DNA of 64,000 nucleotides from Cryptomeria japonica. Its lineage: Eukaryota > Streptophyta > Pinopsida > Cupressales > Cupressaceae. Under the pieces are notes generated by a model. That model searched no databases, was not told where the DNA came from, and saw nothing but the letters and a program-made list of their open reading frames with translations. Position numbers and translations under genes: made by a program. The stretch lies in contig NC_081408.1 in NCBI RefSeq assembly GCF_030272615.1, positions 767,595,330 to 767,659,329 of the forward strand, written 5' to 3'. Numbering within the stretch: the first letter of the stretch is position 1; each line of letters starts with the position of its first letter. This document shows, in pieces, positions 44,412-56,670 of the stretch.

Positions 44412-44442
44412 GGGACCGTGGCGCTCGGAGTGCACACGGTCC
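44412..44442. repeat. hairpin motif, leader copy 1
   Basis: GGACCGTG and CACGGTCC form a perfect 8-bp stem around GCGCTCGGAGTGCA, which can itself pair in part (GCGCTC with GAGTGC). The palindrome GTGCAC spans the edge of the loop. Other copies lie at 45034, 39237 and 45836. Confidence 0.8.
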
Positions 44443-45033
44443 TTGCAACTTTTTTCAAAATTTGCAGGGATGAAAGTTATGATGATTTTAAAGCTAATCT
44501 GAAAAAATTGAGTGATTTTACGATCTGTAGATAGGCCAAATTAAAGTTGCAATCTCAAAATTGAACCCTACCAAGATTGTCGAAAAATGCAAAATTTGAA
44601 TTTTGAAAAAGAGAGGGAAACTGAAATTTTGAATTTTATGATTTTAGAAGGAATACCAAAAGCAATGCAAGTTTTGAAATTTAAAAATTGATTCAATTTC
44701 ACGCAAAATTCAATTTTGAAAGCTGAAATCAAAGTTGTTGTAATTAAGCACTTAATTTCAAAAGTCACAAATTGCAAGAATTTGAATAAAGCACTGAAAT
44801 TTCGAATGAATGCAAACACACTTTTCAGATTTAGGACAGTAAGAACACAATTTTGACACAAAATTTCAATTTCAACGATTTTTGAATGATTAGAAGCCTT
44901 AAACCAAGCAATCACAAGACCAACTTTGACTGTAATTTTGAAAGTGTTAGAATTGATAAAATCAGCCAAAATTCCGGATTTTAGCAGGAAAATACAGTAA
45001 GATCTTGCTCCCGAAATTTCGGAAAAAATGTCG

Positions 45034-45064
45034 GGGACGATGGCGCTCGGAGTGCACACGGTCC
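45034..45064. repeat. hairpin motif, leader copy 2
   Basis: It is the same motif with GGACGATG on one arm, so the outer stem is imperfect, while the inner GCGCTCGGAGTGC and GTGCAC are unchanged. Confidence 0.8.
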
Positions 45065-45442
45065 TCGCAACTTTTTTCCAAATTTTCAGGGATGAAAGAT
45101 ATTGTGATTTTATTGCAGAATCCAAAGTTACAGCTAATTTGGAAATGTTTTGATCAGTGAAATTGTCAGACAAAGGTTGAATCAAGAGGGTTTCAAAAAT
45201 TAGGGTTTTGACACTTAACCACTTAATTTTCAAAATTGAAGCACAAATATGAATTGATAATTTGTAATAGAAGGGAAGATCTGAAACAAGCATTAACAAT
45301 TAAACATTTCACAAGCTCAATTACTAAAAAGAAAATTTTAGGGTTTTATGCAATTAACCTCTAAAATTTGCAAAAGATCAAGCATGGAAATGTAATCAAG
45401 GAATCCAATTTTCAAATCTAACCATGAATAATCAGAAAGGAT

Positions 45443-45461
45443 GTTCACGTCAGGTTCACCA
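45443..45461 (-). promoter_or_regulatory. probable primer binding site
   Basis: On the reverse strand TGGTGAACCTGACGTGAAC starts 3 bp after the 5' LTR, in the correct place and with the TGG start expected of a site pairing with a tRNA CCA end. I cannot name the tRNA without a search. Confidence 0.65.
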
Positions 45462-45464
45462 AAA

Positions 45465-46716
45465 TGTAAAGCGGAAAATCGCAATCGAACCCTAGTTGCT
45501 CTCCCCTCTTCCAACTCCGAGGAGAGAGAAGGGAGATCGCTAGGGTTGATGGTTTTCACTTAGGGGAGACTTTACATTCAAAAGAGGGGTTGAAACCCAC
45601 AAGATCCAATCCCACACAATGCAAGATTGGATGCTAAATGAGTTTCAAGGGTTAAGACAGCAAGGCTACCCTCTTTTGTAAAGAATGTGCATAGAATGAT
45701 TAAGCTAGGAATGCATAGAAAGTGAGAAAGATTTGCTTATAAACTGAGATAGGGATATAGGATGAAGCTGCGGACCTAGAATTAGTAGTAAAATGTCGAT
45801 ACGGTGCTGTCCTGCAAATTTGAGCAAAAGTTGACGGGACGATGGCGCCCGGCGTGCACACGGTCCTCCGAAAAATCCGCGAAACGAAGGGGGATCTGTT
45901 CGTCTCTGTACAAGGATTCCAGATCTTCAATTTCAGCCGCGTACCTGCAACCTACACACAGAAAAGCGAAGACGATTAGGGGGTTAGGGATTAGGGGTTT
46001 GCCTTTAGGTCAAACCCCGGTTTTGGAATTAACCAAGAAATGAGAAATGATGTAAATGTAAATGTCTGTAATGTAAAACAAGTACTAATACCTTGTTGTA
46101 AGGATGTTTGTATCCTTATGTGCGAAGGTATAGATGTTGTTGTTTGTTGTATTGTTGTATGTTATATGTAGCATGTAGTAAGTGATCTCCTCTTCAATGG
46201 TTGAATCCTTGTCTTGAATGCAACACTTAGCCTTGAATGGAGACTTAGAATGAATGCTTGAATGCTTGAATGCTTGAGTGTTTGAGTATCGTTTCCACGA
46301 TTTTTCCATCATATCGAATGAAAGAGAAAAATGTATTTTATATACTTGCCAATTAGGGTTAAAAGACTGATTTTCTCGACCTTAGGCCGACCAGGAAAGT
46401 TTACTTTCCAAATTGCAAACAAAAAGACCCGAAGTCCCATACGAGACCGGGCCCAAAATAGGGCCAGGGACCAGGGCGCTGGGCACCATGGTCCTGGGGG
46501 ACCAGGGTGCCCTAAAGGACCAAGGCGCTGGGCGCTCTGGTCCCACCTCCCGGGACAGCAGGGTGCAAAGGAGGTTCAGGCCAGGGTGCTTGAAAAATGC
46601 AGTTTTTAGTGTCGTGGACAAGTTTCGGGGTCTCCATTCAGGTTGCGTGTTACGTCACCATCGTGAAGACCGAAATGCAGTCGAAATTGTAAGTGTCACA
46701 ATTTTAGGACGCTACA
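45465..46716 (-). repeat. 5' LTR, 1252 bp
   Basis: It is the same as the 3' LTR except for scattered transitions and an extra 18 bp (GTGCCCTAAAGGACC region near 46508). The hairpin motif lies at 45836-45866. Confidence 0.95.
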
Positions 46717-46857
46717 CCCCCCTAGGTTGGGCACCATGGTCCCACCCAAGCACCATGGACCCATCTAGATGTCATGGTCTCACCTAGGCACCATGGACCC
46801 ATATGGGTGTAATTGACACATATATGTTTGTTAAGTAATCATTTATAGAAAATATGT

Positions 46858-47916
46858 CAAATGAAGGTATGCTAGAAGTAGAATCAACATCAATTAGGTG
46901 AACATTAACAAGAATGAGATTTAAAAGAAAATACATAACATTCACATTGAAAGATGGTCAATAGGATTCTTTGGTGGGATTAGAAGGATTATATCCAAGT
47001 CTAAATGATGACTCACATGTTTAGTTATCCAAAGGAACTTCGATTCTATGTCAACCATTGCCTCTATATCCACTCTTAGCCAAGATATGGAAATTGGGAC
47101 CATAAAGAGATGCCATTTTTAAAAGATGGCAAATGAAGGTATGCTAGAAGCCTAATCAACATCAATTAGGTGAGGATTAAAAAGAAAGAGATTTAAAAGA
47201 AAATACATAACATTCACATTGAAAGATGGTCAATGGGATTCTTTGGTGGGATTAGAAGGATTATATCCAAGTCCAAATGATGATTTGCATGTGTAGTTAT
47301 CCAAAAGAACTTCGATTCTATGTCAACCATTTCCTCTATATCCACTCTTAGCCAATATATGGAAACTAAGACCAAAAATAGATGCCACTTTTGAAAGAGA
47401 TGGTGGAGCCTCATACATCTCAATGCCATAAGAAGAATAACTAGAAGAACTAGAAAATTTAGTTGAAGTAGAAGCAACAATTTGGAAGATGTTGAATTTT
47501 TTGTAGAGAAGGAATAGAAAACTTTAAAGGAGATTGAGATGCGAATTTAGTTTGAAAATAACTTTGTAAGTTCTTATCAGTTGCTTCCAAAGTATACATC
47601 TCATTTTCTTAAATGAATTTAAGATTTTAATAGTGTTGAAGGGATCACTTGCATAGAATGAATCTGAGGTCTCCCTAGAATACGGTTATATGTGAGGGTA
47701 TTGAGGATGACATGGATAGGTGTAGGTAAAATAGGACCTATCTTAGCATGCAAGGTTATTGTACCTAGTCATTGTCTACAAATACTATCAAAGACACATA
47801 TAGAATGAGAATTAGGTTGAATGAGAGAAGAATTGACATTGATATTTTGCTCCAAGTCAATGCTACACACATTAAGGCCAGATCCATTATCTACTAGAGT
47901 TAATCTTATAGAAATG
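46858..47916 (-). pseudogene. Ty3/gypsy protease-region relic (right copy)
   Basis: This is the counterpart of 5754-6812, with the DNGS active-site loop near 47880-47892 and the 272-bp internal tandem duplication (units at 46858 and 47130). It is heavily disrupted. Confidence 0.8.
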
Positions 47917-48554
47917 TATAATATCCCCCTATGGATATTGATTCAAGTTGCTCTAAATTTGTTGCACAAGAACTTCGTGAAAAATCCGCAAGAATTTAAT
48001 CTTCAAAACATCCAATATTATGTAGACAAATTTCAATTTTAGAACTATAATTGTAGTTTAGAACAAACTTTGAAAATCATATGAACATTGCCATTAAATC
48101 TTCAATAGAAAAGACAATAGAAATTTATCCAATCTCAACCACAAAATTTATAGTCATATTGGAATTATAGGCAATATGAACTTGAAGCACAAAGTGAGAC
48201 ACCTAAGTGATATCTCCAACTGACAATGGGATTTCATCCACTGCCTCCAAGCTTGAGGGTTTGTATCCTCAAACCTACTGAAAAGCCCAAGCTTCCCAAA
48301 ATTTTCCAAGAGAGAACAATAACCAAGCATACCAAAATGATCCTATCAATGTACTTAAATACCACATCCTTGTGACTCTTCACATATCCTCTGCCTGTCT
48401 CTTGGAATTCCTCTTTAAAAATAAAGTGACTTTATTTTATAATTTGATGTTGACATAAAGTCACTTAAATCTTCTTTAATAAATAATTAAATTAAAAGTT
48501 GTCTTTAAAGTTATTATGTTTTGATAACTTAAAAATTAATTATTTAATTGATTT
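47917..48554 (-). repeat. 3' LTR (right copy)
   Basis: It matches 6813-7451 and 53084-53730. Its inner terminus is missing as in the left copy. Confidence 0.85.
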
Positions 48555-49180
48555 CCCAAACAAATCTGAAAAATGTTTCAACATTCTTGTGATGTATCTA
48601 CATGATACAATTGAACTCAACATCCCTGTCCAATTCTACTAACCATTGAACAATCCACAAAGAGAAAACCAAACTGCGTATGTTTCTTGGATCCCATGGC
48701 CAAGTTTTAAATCTATTGTCCTCGTTATCTAGAGAAGTCAACTCATTCTTAATTTCTCCTCTGTAACCCAGCATAACAACCATCTAAAAGAAATAAACTA
48801 ATAATCCCGCAAGCTGCGAATCCTCCCTCCAAAGAAGTGGACATCTCATACCATGACAAAATTTGATTCTCTGTATACCACTCCGTCAATCTCTTCCCAT
48901 TTGTCATCCTAAACATATACAACTCATTAATTTTCGAGTTGAATGAGAAATTATATATACTCCTCACAATACAATCAAGCTAATAAGTACTCCCTTTTTT
49001 GTGTAGAGATTAATGCGCACATCTACTTGACGTATACCTATCATGCTTATGCTGCTCTACTCTATCAAAACTAAAGTCTAGAAGCCTATTATCATATGAG
49101 AACCAGTTTGCAAGACTACTGTAACAAAAGGCATCAGCACTATTAAAATTGATAATCTTTTTTTTAACAACCTTAAGAAT

Positions 49181-50490
49181 TCATTTTTTGACATCTACTA
49201 GTAACAACTTGTCCATCCTCACTTCCCAAATATGAAAATGACTATATTGAGCACTCACCCTCATGCTATCAACTACCAACTTCACTAAAAAAACTATTGA
49301 AGGGAAATAATTCATAATTACAGTTTCATTCATAGCAATTATTTCTTGAAACAAGTGGCGATTCCTACCAAGATTACTTACATAGAGCATATCAATCTCC
49401 TTATGTTCATCAAAACCAATCAGCATACTATTGTTTGAACTTACATAGTCTTCATTATCTTTGTCTTGTTTGAGAATCTTCTCATGCTCGACTTCTTCTA
49501 ACATTGCAAGATCATTAATCATTTTTGTCCCATGACATAAACCACTATGAAATCTGCCCCTAGAATCTGTTATAACAACTAATTCGATGTGGCATATTGG
49601 AGCATCATAGAAGAATTGGTCACCAAAATTCATGAATTTTTCTTCATACTGGTCCTTTTGTTCTTCAATAACATAAAGTGTCTTATTTGAATAGAGAATG
49701 GTGCAAACATTATGCTTACTTTCATTCTCACAAAGGGTATTGATTCCTTCAACAATTTGTATGATCTCCTTGGTCTTAGAATTAAATCCATCTTCCTTGT
49801 GAATGGCTGCAATAGAAGTCTGATTTCCAGCCTTATATAATGAGTAATGAGCCATGCTCGGCTGTAGACAAATCTCGTCCACCTCTCTTTCCTTGTCTTC
49901 TCAAACTTGATAGCAAGATCCATGTCCATTAGCAGTTGCAAGTAATCTGATTTCATCTTTTCAAAAGCTTCTTTGATTGTGCCCAACTAAGTGCCAGTGA
50001 CTCCACTTGTGACTCCCTTGCGTCTCTCCTCAATTTGAGTTTTCCAAGTAAGATTTTTGTATTTGTGATATTCATCTTCCCTTGTTAATACTTGCATAAC
50101 TCTCTCCTCTATGAACAATAATTTGTCCTTCAAATCTTGCAATGCTAAAGGGTTTTGTTCAATTTCATCTAAGGTACATGAGCTATCACCCATTAAATTT
50201 TCTAATTGGTTATCAATAGTAAAAACATTATCAAACTCAATTGCCTCACTAGATGATAACATGCACTCTTCATAAAGCTCTACTGGGACAACTTTGTGAT
50301 CGTGAGTGGATTTATCAAAGATATTTTTATCTTCACCTACTATATCAATAATGGCTTGCAAATCACCAATAAAGAGTTTTGAATACCCCTCACCTATAGA
50401 TATTGGCTCTTCCTCCATAATATCAGCCTTAGTTGGATGGAAATAATTATCCCTTTTACTTTCATCATACACAGTAATAGGTGTATTCAA
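49181..50490 (-). CDS. ORFs of unknown family inside the LTR element (right copy)
   Basis: Counterpart of 8120-9462: open segments at 49987-50490 (167 codons), 49630-49986 and 49181-49882 (233 codons). A stop at 49987-49989 (TAA) splits the frame that is open as 221 codons in the left copy, and the frameshift near 49880 is shared. No domain is recognised. Confidence 0.4.
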
Positions 50491-50750
50491 ATCTGTAATT
50501 TATTTTGCTCCTTGTGAGTCATGATTCCATTCTCATCTGCATCTTTGTCCTCATCAGGTCACTTGGTTGTGATAGGTCGTTCTCCTTATTAACTCCACAA
50601 TTATGATATGATGTCCAGGCCTCCTGACATGTGAAACAAATCTGCTCTCTTCTCATTTAGTTCTTACTCTTTTTTGGAGATCCTAAAATCTAAAAACCCA
50701 ATGAACTTAGCTCCTCTTTAGACAATACTTCCTTGAATTTCTCAATTTTT

Positions 50751-51450
50751 CTATTCAACCAAACTTCTAAAGAGATCGTAGGTTGCAGTTGAAACATGCA
50801 ACTCTCTTCTCCATATGCCTAACAAATCAAACCACAACTTCTTACAAACTTCATCATTCTCATCTAGGATTATGGATAAGATGTCGAACATATCTGACTT
50901 AACCTTCTCTCGATGACGTTTCCTGGTTACAACAATGAAACAATGAAATATTTGAATAATCAACTTATAAGATTCGAGATCCAACATTAGGTTGAATGAC
51001 CTCGTCCTTGCTATAATTTGTAAAATTTTAGCCCTTACCAAAAGTAGGGGCTTTGACATTATATAACCCATGTAGACTCTCCACAATCAGTTGTAGAACC
51101 TCTTTCATTGTATCATCATCATAAGGTACTCAAAGTGTTATAACCCTCATGATCCTAGATAAGAAAGAAGTAACCACCAACTTAATTTCATCATCCAAAT
51201 GCCTTAACCACCTATGTTATTTCAAGGTAGTAATTATAGGAGACGGAGCTAATTGCAATGCATTCCAAGGTAACTGCTCAACAAGGATCAAACAGTTTTC
51301 CACCCTTTTAAGCATGTTCATGACATCATCCTTAGATTGAAATTGATCACTGAGCTGAGTACTTGCTTCATAGAGTGATCTTGCCAAATGTTTAATATCT
51401 TCAGTTATCATGGTTCGAACTGAAAAACAAAACTCTGAATCTTCTTCCAA
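50751..51450 (-). pseudogene. captured PDS5-like fragment (right copy)
   Basis: Counterpart of 9690-10385. Here the first part is open (51217-51450: STQLSDQFQSKDDVMNMLKR, VENCLILVEQLPWNAL), and 50751-51086 carries ILQIIARTRSFNLMLDLESY, IQIFHCFIVVTRKRHREKV and ILSIILDENDEVCKKLW. A stop before VPYDD and a frameshift near 51050 remain. Confidence 0.75.
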
Positions 51451-53067
51451 TAGGCTAACAAAACTTTATCCCAGATGAGTACTACAATAAATAACACACT
51501 AATGTCCAACTCTGTTTGCTACTAAATACTGCACCAATCTGTCTTACTTCAATTCACAGACATTTTAACAAATAGTTGGCATAACGGTGAATATGAAAGT
51601 TTTCTGCAACTATTTTGAATGTTGTTGTGATTTCGGCATCTGTAATAGGCTCTCCGTATTTGCTACAATTTTCCCCCCATTCAATCTTGAGAGATTTTGT
51701 CAAACAGTTGTCCTACAAAAACCCTTTCTTCTGATTTCTTCCTTCTAATGTTCTTTGGTTTTGTTGATACATGGTACATTTCGAGTGTTTGGAGACCTTA
51801 CATCTTAACATGGAGTACAATCAATAATTAATCATTGTTTCAATTTAAAATGCACCAACTGGATATCTATGAACAATTTCTATTGCAACTATTCCAAAAT
51901 TTTCACAAATAGTCAAGAAAACGTGAGTTCTGGACTTGATTTTTGGAAGATAATAACATGAAGTATAATGACCAAATCAAAGAACCTGGAGATACCCCTG
52001 TGACTTGTTCAAATTACAGTGGTGACACTAGTGCAGTTACCAACAGCGAACAGATTTGTCTATGATCTCAGCATTGAATGGATCCAGTTCGCTAGACTCA
52101 ACCCAAAACGTCTTCACTGGTTAGTCAAACAATAATGATTAGAACCACGCCCAACAATAAATATTCGTGCCCAGCTACCTAAATTGCCAGTTATAGATTT
52201 TGCTTTCAGGTTGGTAACACTTGTAGAGGAATCGCTATTCTCAGGCTAATATCAAATTATAAAGCCTACACATTCACTCCAGAGTTCGTGTGATCATCTC
52301 AAACTCCCCTGCCTATAATAATCTCCCTACCTGGATGAATATAGTCGTCTCAAACTCCAGAGCCGTTAACAGTTTCACCAAAAGGAGGCAAACTCTTTGT
52401 AAAACAATTTTCACACATTCAGAGGAAAAACAACTCAGTTAATTCTTGTTTGCGCCACTAAGCACTCCATGTAACCATAACCTTCTTTTCATGTCCTGTA
52501 GATGTCCCATCTAGGTGCCCGGCAGCTCAATGGTCATGTCCAGGAATTTAAGTTGTTTGCCTATTCAGATTCCCACTAAATCCTGTACAAGAAGCTTGAA
52601 GAGATAACGCCTTTCATGAAGAGACGCTGTAGCCTATGTCCGATTCCTTCTATTCTCGTACTAGTTGAAGCGACCAAAAGACAACCAGCGATTCTGACAG
52701 CTTCCACAAATTCGCCAAAATGTGATAGACCTGGTTATCCAAACAACTCTTCTCCTAAATAATCAATTCACTCAAACACAAATGACAACGCACAACACCT
52801 GGTATATCTTAGTCGACGTTGTACCTTAACCCAAACGCTGACTGTGATCTTTGCTAGTGTTTGTGGCCCACAACCTGCCACAAACCACATGTCCCATGCC
52901 TCATTGATAATGCAACGTACGGTGCTTAAACTGGGCAATATTCATCCCATGAATTTCTGTCGCACTTCTCAAAACTGCAATCTCTGTGCATTCGCCGAAG
53001 GGTCACGCTACTGCAAAATCACCGAGTGCTTCAGTTTTTTCTTATTCATCACAGGCTAGCATGAAAA
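51451..53067 (-). other. leader side of the LTR element (right copy)
   Basis: It follows 10386-11954 closely. After GCTACTGCAA (about 53016) it has about 50 bp (CACCGAGTGCTTCAG...) in place of the 760-bp segment of the left copy. No gene is visible. Confidence 0.6.
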
Positions 53068-53082
53068 CCAACTCTGGTACCA
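53068..53082 (-). promoter_or_regulatory. primer binding site of the LTR element
   Basis: On the reverse strand TGGTACCAGAGTTGG follows the LTR after one base. It differs at one of the first eleven positions from the initiator-Met primer site TGGTATCAGAG. Confidence 0.75.
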
Positions 53083-53083
53083 C

Positions 53084-53759
53084 TATAATATTTCTTATGG
53101 ATATTAATTTAGATTACTCTAAATTTATTTCACAAGAATTTCATGAACAATCTGCAAGAATTTAATCTCCAAAACATCCAATATTATGTAGACAAATTTC
53201 TATTTTAAAACTTTAATTGTAGTTTAGAACAAACTCTAAAAATCATATGAATGTTGCCATTAAATCTTCAGTAGAAGAAACAACAGAAATATTCAATCTT
53301 AGCCACGTAATTTACAATCAGATTGGAATTACGGACAATATGAATTTGAAGCACAAAGTGAGACACCTAAGTGATATATCCAACTGACAATGAGATTTCA
53401 TCCACAGCCTCCAAGCTCGAGGGTTTACGTCCTCAAACCTGCTGAAAAGCCCAAGCTTCCCAGAATTTTCCAAGAGAGAACAATAACAAAGCATAAACCA
53501 AGTATACCAAAATGAGCCTCTTCGTGTACTTAAATAGCACATCCTTGTGACTCTTCTTCTCTTATCCTTTGCCTATCTCGTATAATTCTTCTTTAATAAT
53601 AAAGTGACTTTATTTTATAATTTGATGTTGACATAAAGTCACTTAAATATGCTTTAATAAATAATTAAATTAAGTTGTCTTTAAAGTTATTATGTTTTGA
53701 CAATTTAAAACTTAATTATTTAATTGATTTGGACTAATATCCAAAAAAGAGACATTACA
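53084..53759 (-). repeat. 5' LTR (right copy)
   Basis: The full 676-bp LTR, reverse-strand start TGTAATGTCTC and end ATATTATA. Confidence 0.85.
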
Positions 53760-54869
53760 CAATACCATTGATAAGAAGAATAATCATGAGAAGATCATAT
53801 TGATTTTGAATATCTACATGAAGCAACTCATGTTGAGAGAAGACAATATCAACTTTAGTTGCACGCATACATTCCAATAGAGAAGTCACATCATGTTGCC
53901 AAAGAATACCCAGTCATTTACTTTCCATGCCATGTTAGAAACAAAGAAATAGGTCCATCACGGTGCCAAAGAACAACCAGTCAATCATTTCCATGGCATC
54001 TTCATCACTGATTCTCCATTAAATATCATATCTTTTGTTGTTGTACTATCTTCAATATCAATTTATGATTTATGAGCTCTTGCCTGTCGTGGACTTCCTA
54101 TGTCAGAAGCTTCATAGATAATATCACTTCCATCATTTAGTTTAACTGTGACCAACCATCACTCCAAAACATTAAGAACCCTCATCATTTTTCCATATTT
54201 TTATGAAAATGATATTGGCTGCATGTTGCTTGTAAAATTCAAATCAATGCTACTCGAATCATCTATACCATGTTCCATGCCTCCATAAATGAGAGAAGAC
54301 CATCAGAATAGAACTAAAAGTACTAACATTTGACATTTTGCTTCCTCTAATAGAATTGTCTTCACTAACATTGCTATCAATAGAGAGATTATGCTTATAC
54401 CAATATTAAAATTTTGCCCCCACCATATTGGTGTTCAACCTACAAATTCTATTTATTTATAATGCGGAGCTTTTGCAAATGTTGACACTTCTCAACCAAT
54501 GCACCAAGAACTGTTGAAATGAAGCTACGGGTTGAACTTAATTTTCAAAGTTTTCTTGCACAATGGTTTGATAGTATGTGACCTCCAACATAGTTAAGCA
54601 ATATAAATCAATGATATTTAATGGCTTGCATGAAGCCTTATCAAAATTTTAAGCAACTCTATTGATCGTCAATATATTGTTGCAGACTGCTACAAGTTTC
54701 CACACTTCACTGCAAATCTAAACATGGAGAGAAAATGCCATCTCAAGGCTTTGAAAAAATTTTCCAATAGAACTCACATAATTGCATCCAACACCCACAA
54801 AACTTTGCTGCAAATAAGAAAACAAAAGGCAATCTATTTAAAAATCTAAATACAACTTCCACTGCTCTA
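53760..54869. other. spacer, includes ~220 bp missing from the left copy
   Basis: Positions of about 53924-54143 are absent from the left copy. The missing piece is bounded by CATTTACTTT and CATTTAGTTT, so a deletion in the left copy by short-repeat recombination is the simplest reading. No gene is recognised. Confidence 0.7.
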
Positions 54870-55300
54870 TTGATCTTGTTTTTAACTCTTTTGCTAATTT
54901 CAGTAAGTGATTGGTATCCACATATGGATAATGTTGAAGTAGCTTAAGATTCATTATAAAACCACCAGCCAACAAGCGACTTCTTATGAAAAATGGCATA
55001 TCACAACACTTCAACATTATGATAAGATGTCGCTTGTTGGCTGGTGGTTATACAATGAATCTTTAAGCTACAAGTCTTCATCATGTCTCTTAAGGAGTGT
55101 GGTCGAATTTGCAATTGTAGAATGTATGTCCACGACACTGTTATCCAATTGTTGACAAAAGTGATCTCGAAAGTCATTTAGCAAGTCAACAAAGAAAAAA
55201 TATGTGTCAACTTCTATATTCACTACATTGGACTCATCCAGATCTATTTTGAATACATAGAACAATGGAGCTACAACTTCATTCATCTCTTGTGTTGAAA
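54870..55300 (-). pseudogene. TBC-domain Rab-GAP fragment, rearranged (right copy)
   Basis: Segment 55068-55286 reads MNEVVAPLFYVFKIDLDE, then VDTYFFFVDLLNDFRDHFCQ and LLKRHDEDL, open where the left copy has a stop (DT*FFF). The C-terminal block and the inverted repeat follow at 54870-55071 as in the left copy. Confidence 0.75.
54939..55071. repeat. inverted repeat in the TBC fragment (right copy)
   Basis: The arms are 54939-54987 and 55021-55071. They are slightly better matched than in the left copy (GGCTGGTGG against CCACCAGCC). Confidence 0.9.
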
Positions 55301-55528
55301 ATGTTAGCTAGTTTGGATACCTGATTATCGAATTTTAATGTTGTCAAATGACAATTAAAATTCATGTGTATTATCTCAATTAAATTTTTTATTGTGTTGG
55401 ACCCAAATGTAATGTGGGAAGCAATTAATTATGTTATTGGGTTGGACCCAAATGTAACATGGAAAGGCAATTCAATGACTATTGGGCTGGACCCAAATAT
55501 CTAATGTGGGAAATGTATAATGACAATA

Positions 55529-56670
55529 CAACATTATTTAATTGTCATGCAAGCCAACTTGAGGATGATTGGCACAAAAAGGGTGATATATAAACCACTT
55601 CAAAATGAAGTCATTTACAAACAATCATTTATCAAATTCTATCTGCTCTCCTAGCAACAATTCCCTCTCATGTGAACTTGTATAAGGCGATTGTGCAAAA
55701 ACTCTTCAAGGTTGAATGTGGCAAAGTTGTCAAAGTTCTTCATAAGGCTCTTGAGCAAATCTGATCTGGAGATCTGCTCCTCCTCCTTATCATCTGCTAT
55801 TAATAAAGGGTTGCATTCATCACTGATATCTTGAACAACAATCTGAGATAAGTCATTGCCTTGTAAACTGTCTATATTTGAGATAATACATATCACATTT
55901 AAAGGCTAGGTTTTTCACCTCTAAGAGGGAGGCTTTCCTAGGCTATTGGTGTCTTGTGTCTTGTGTTTTATTGTTGTTATTGTTTATTCACAAGCTGATT
56001 ATAATCTAATTGGTTAAATTAACATTTGATTGCTTAAAATTAACACCTTGCACATATCTAATTCTCAGGTTAAGTTTTGCAAAAATGAGCAATATATCTT
56101 TCAATAATTCCTGATTTGAAATTGCCGAATTAGAATCTCTAAAAAAATGCACATCTGGATGTGTACGTTTCACATCATGTTTTGTATACTAGAAGAACTG
56201 ATTACAGATATTGCTTTGGATGTGTACATTTCACATCATTCTTTGTATCCTGGAAGAACTGATTACAGATACTGCTTTTCCCAAGACTCAGTGGATGTTC
56301 TTCATGGGTGATTTAAAGTCTTCTAAGAATTCCACTTCCATCCTTCTTGTTACTTTTCAAGGATTAACAAGAAGCTCCTCCATGGCATGATTTTCTCAAA
56401 TTTAAGCGCTGAAGATCAAACCCTAAGACCATCAAATACTTTGCATGCATGCTTCATAATACAAATAGCTCGAAATGTGATATAAAAACTAGACAAACAA
56501 ATAAGAAAAGTCAATAAATTTTGCCTTTTTGAAAAAGATAGCTCCTCGCTAGCCCTCAAGCTTATTTTGGCTTGATTATAATTTGTTGATGATTTAAATA
56601 ATATAACATTAATACAAAATTTATCTAGGGCTGATAAATCATATAACCCAAATACCAAAAACTTTTCCAT
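55529..56670. other. 1.14-kb segment absent from the left copy
   Basis: It is flanked by TGACAATA on the left and ATAAGTGAAC on the right, sharing ATA, while the left copy reads TGACAATATAAGTGAAC. A deletion in the left copy at a 3-bp microhomology, or an insertion with a 3-bp duplication, both fit; no inverted ends are visible. It holds an unrecognised reverse-strand frame at 55651-55896 (81 codons, acidic) and a 64-bp tandem pair (GGATGTGTAC(G/A)TTTCACATC, near 56158 and 56218). Confidence 0.75.

Larger units (their letters stand above)
44285..45464 (-). promoter_or_regulatory. long leader of the gypsy element with a duplicated ~150-bp block
   Basis: Two blocks (about 44335-44480 and 44957-45105) share AAAATCAGCCAA, CTCCCGAAATTT, the GC-rich hairpin motif and TTTTCAGGGATGAAAG-like ends. 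The place between primer site and gag fits packaging or dimerisation signals, but that role is inference. A 243-codon frame across it (44568-45299) has no recognisable domain. Confidence 0.6.
38866..46716 (-). mobile_element. TR-GAG-like gypsy-type LTR element, gag-protease only
   Basis: This is a complete 7851-bp insertion. The ends are TG...CA and the 5-bp target duplication is CCCCC (38861-38865 and 46717-46721); the left copy shows the undisrupted six-C site at 5613. Read on the reverse strand: 5' LTR (45465-46716), primer site, a 1.18-kb leader with repeated hairpins, one long ORF, about 740 bp untranslated, polypurine tract and 3' LTR (38866-40099). No reverse transcriptase, RNase H or integrase exists. 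Counting by hand, the LTRs differ at about 34 positions, mostly transitions, plus one 18-bp indel. Confidence 0.95.
47917..53759 (-). mobile_element. non-autonomous LTR element with captured host sequence (right copy)
   Basis: This is the counterpart of 6813-13401. LTRs are at 47917-48554 (inner end deleted) and 53084-53759. Compared with the left copy it lacks 47 bp after the 3' LTR and about 700 bp beside the primer site. Here the primer site is well preserved. Confidence 0.8.

Noticed and set aside
44568-45299. 243-codon reverse ORF in the gypsy leader
   Set aside because: No domain, Lys/Phe/Ile-rich AT-driven composition, and it spans repeated leader blocks. It is better explained as untranslated leader.
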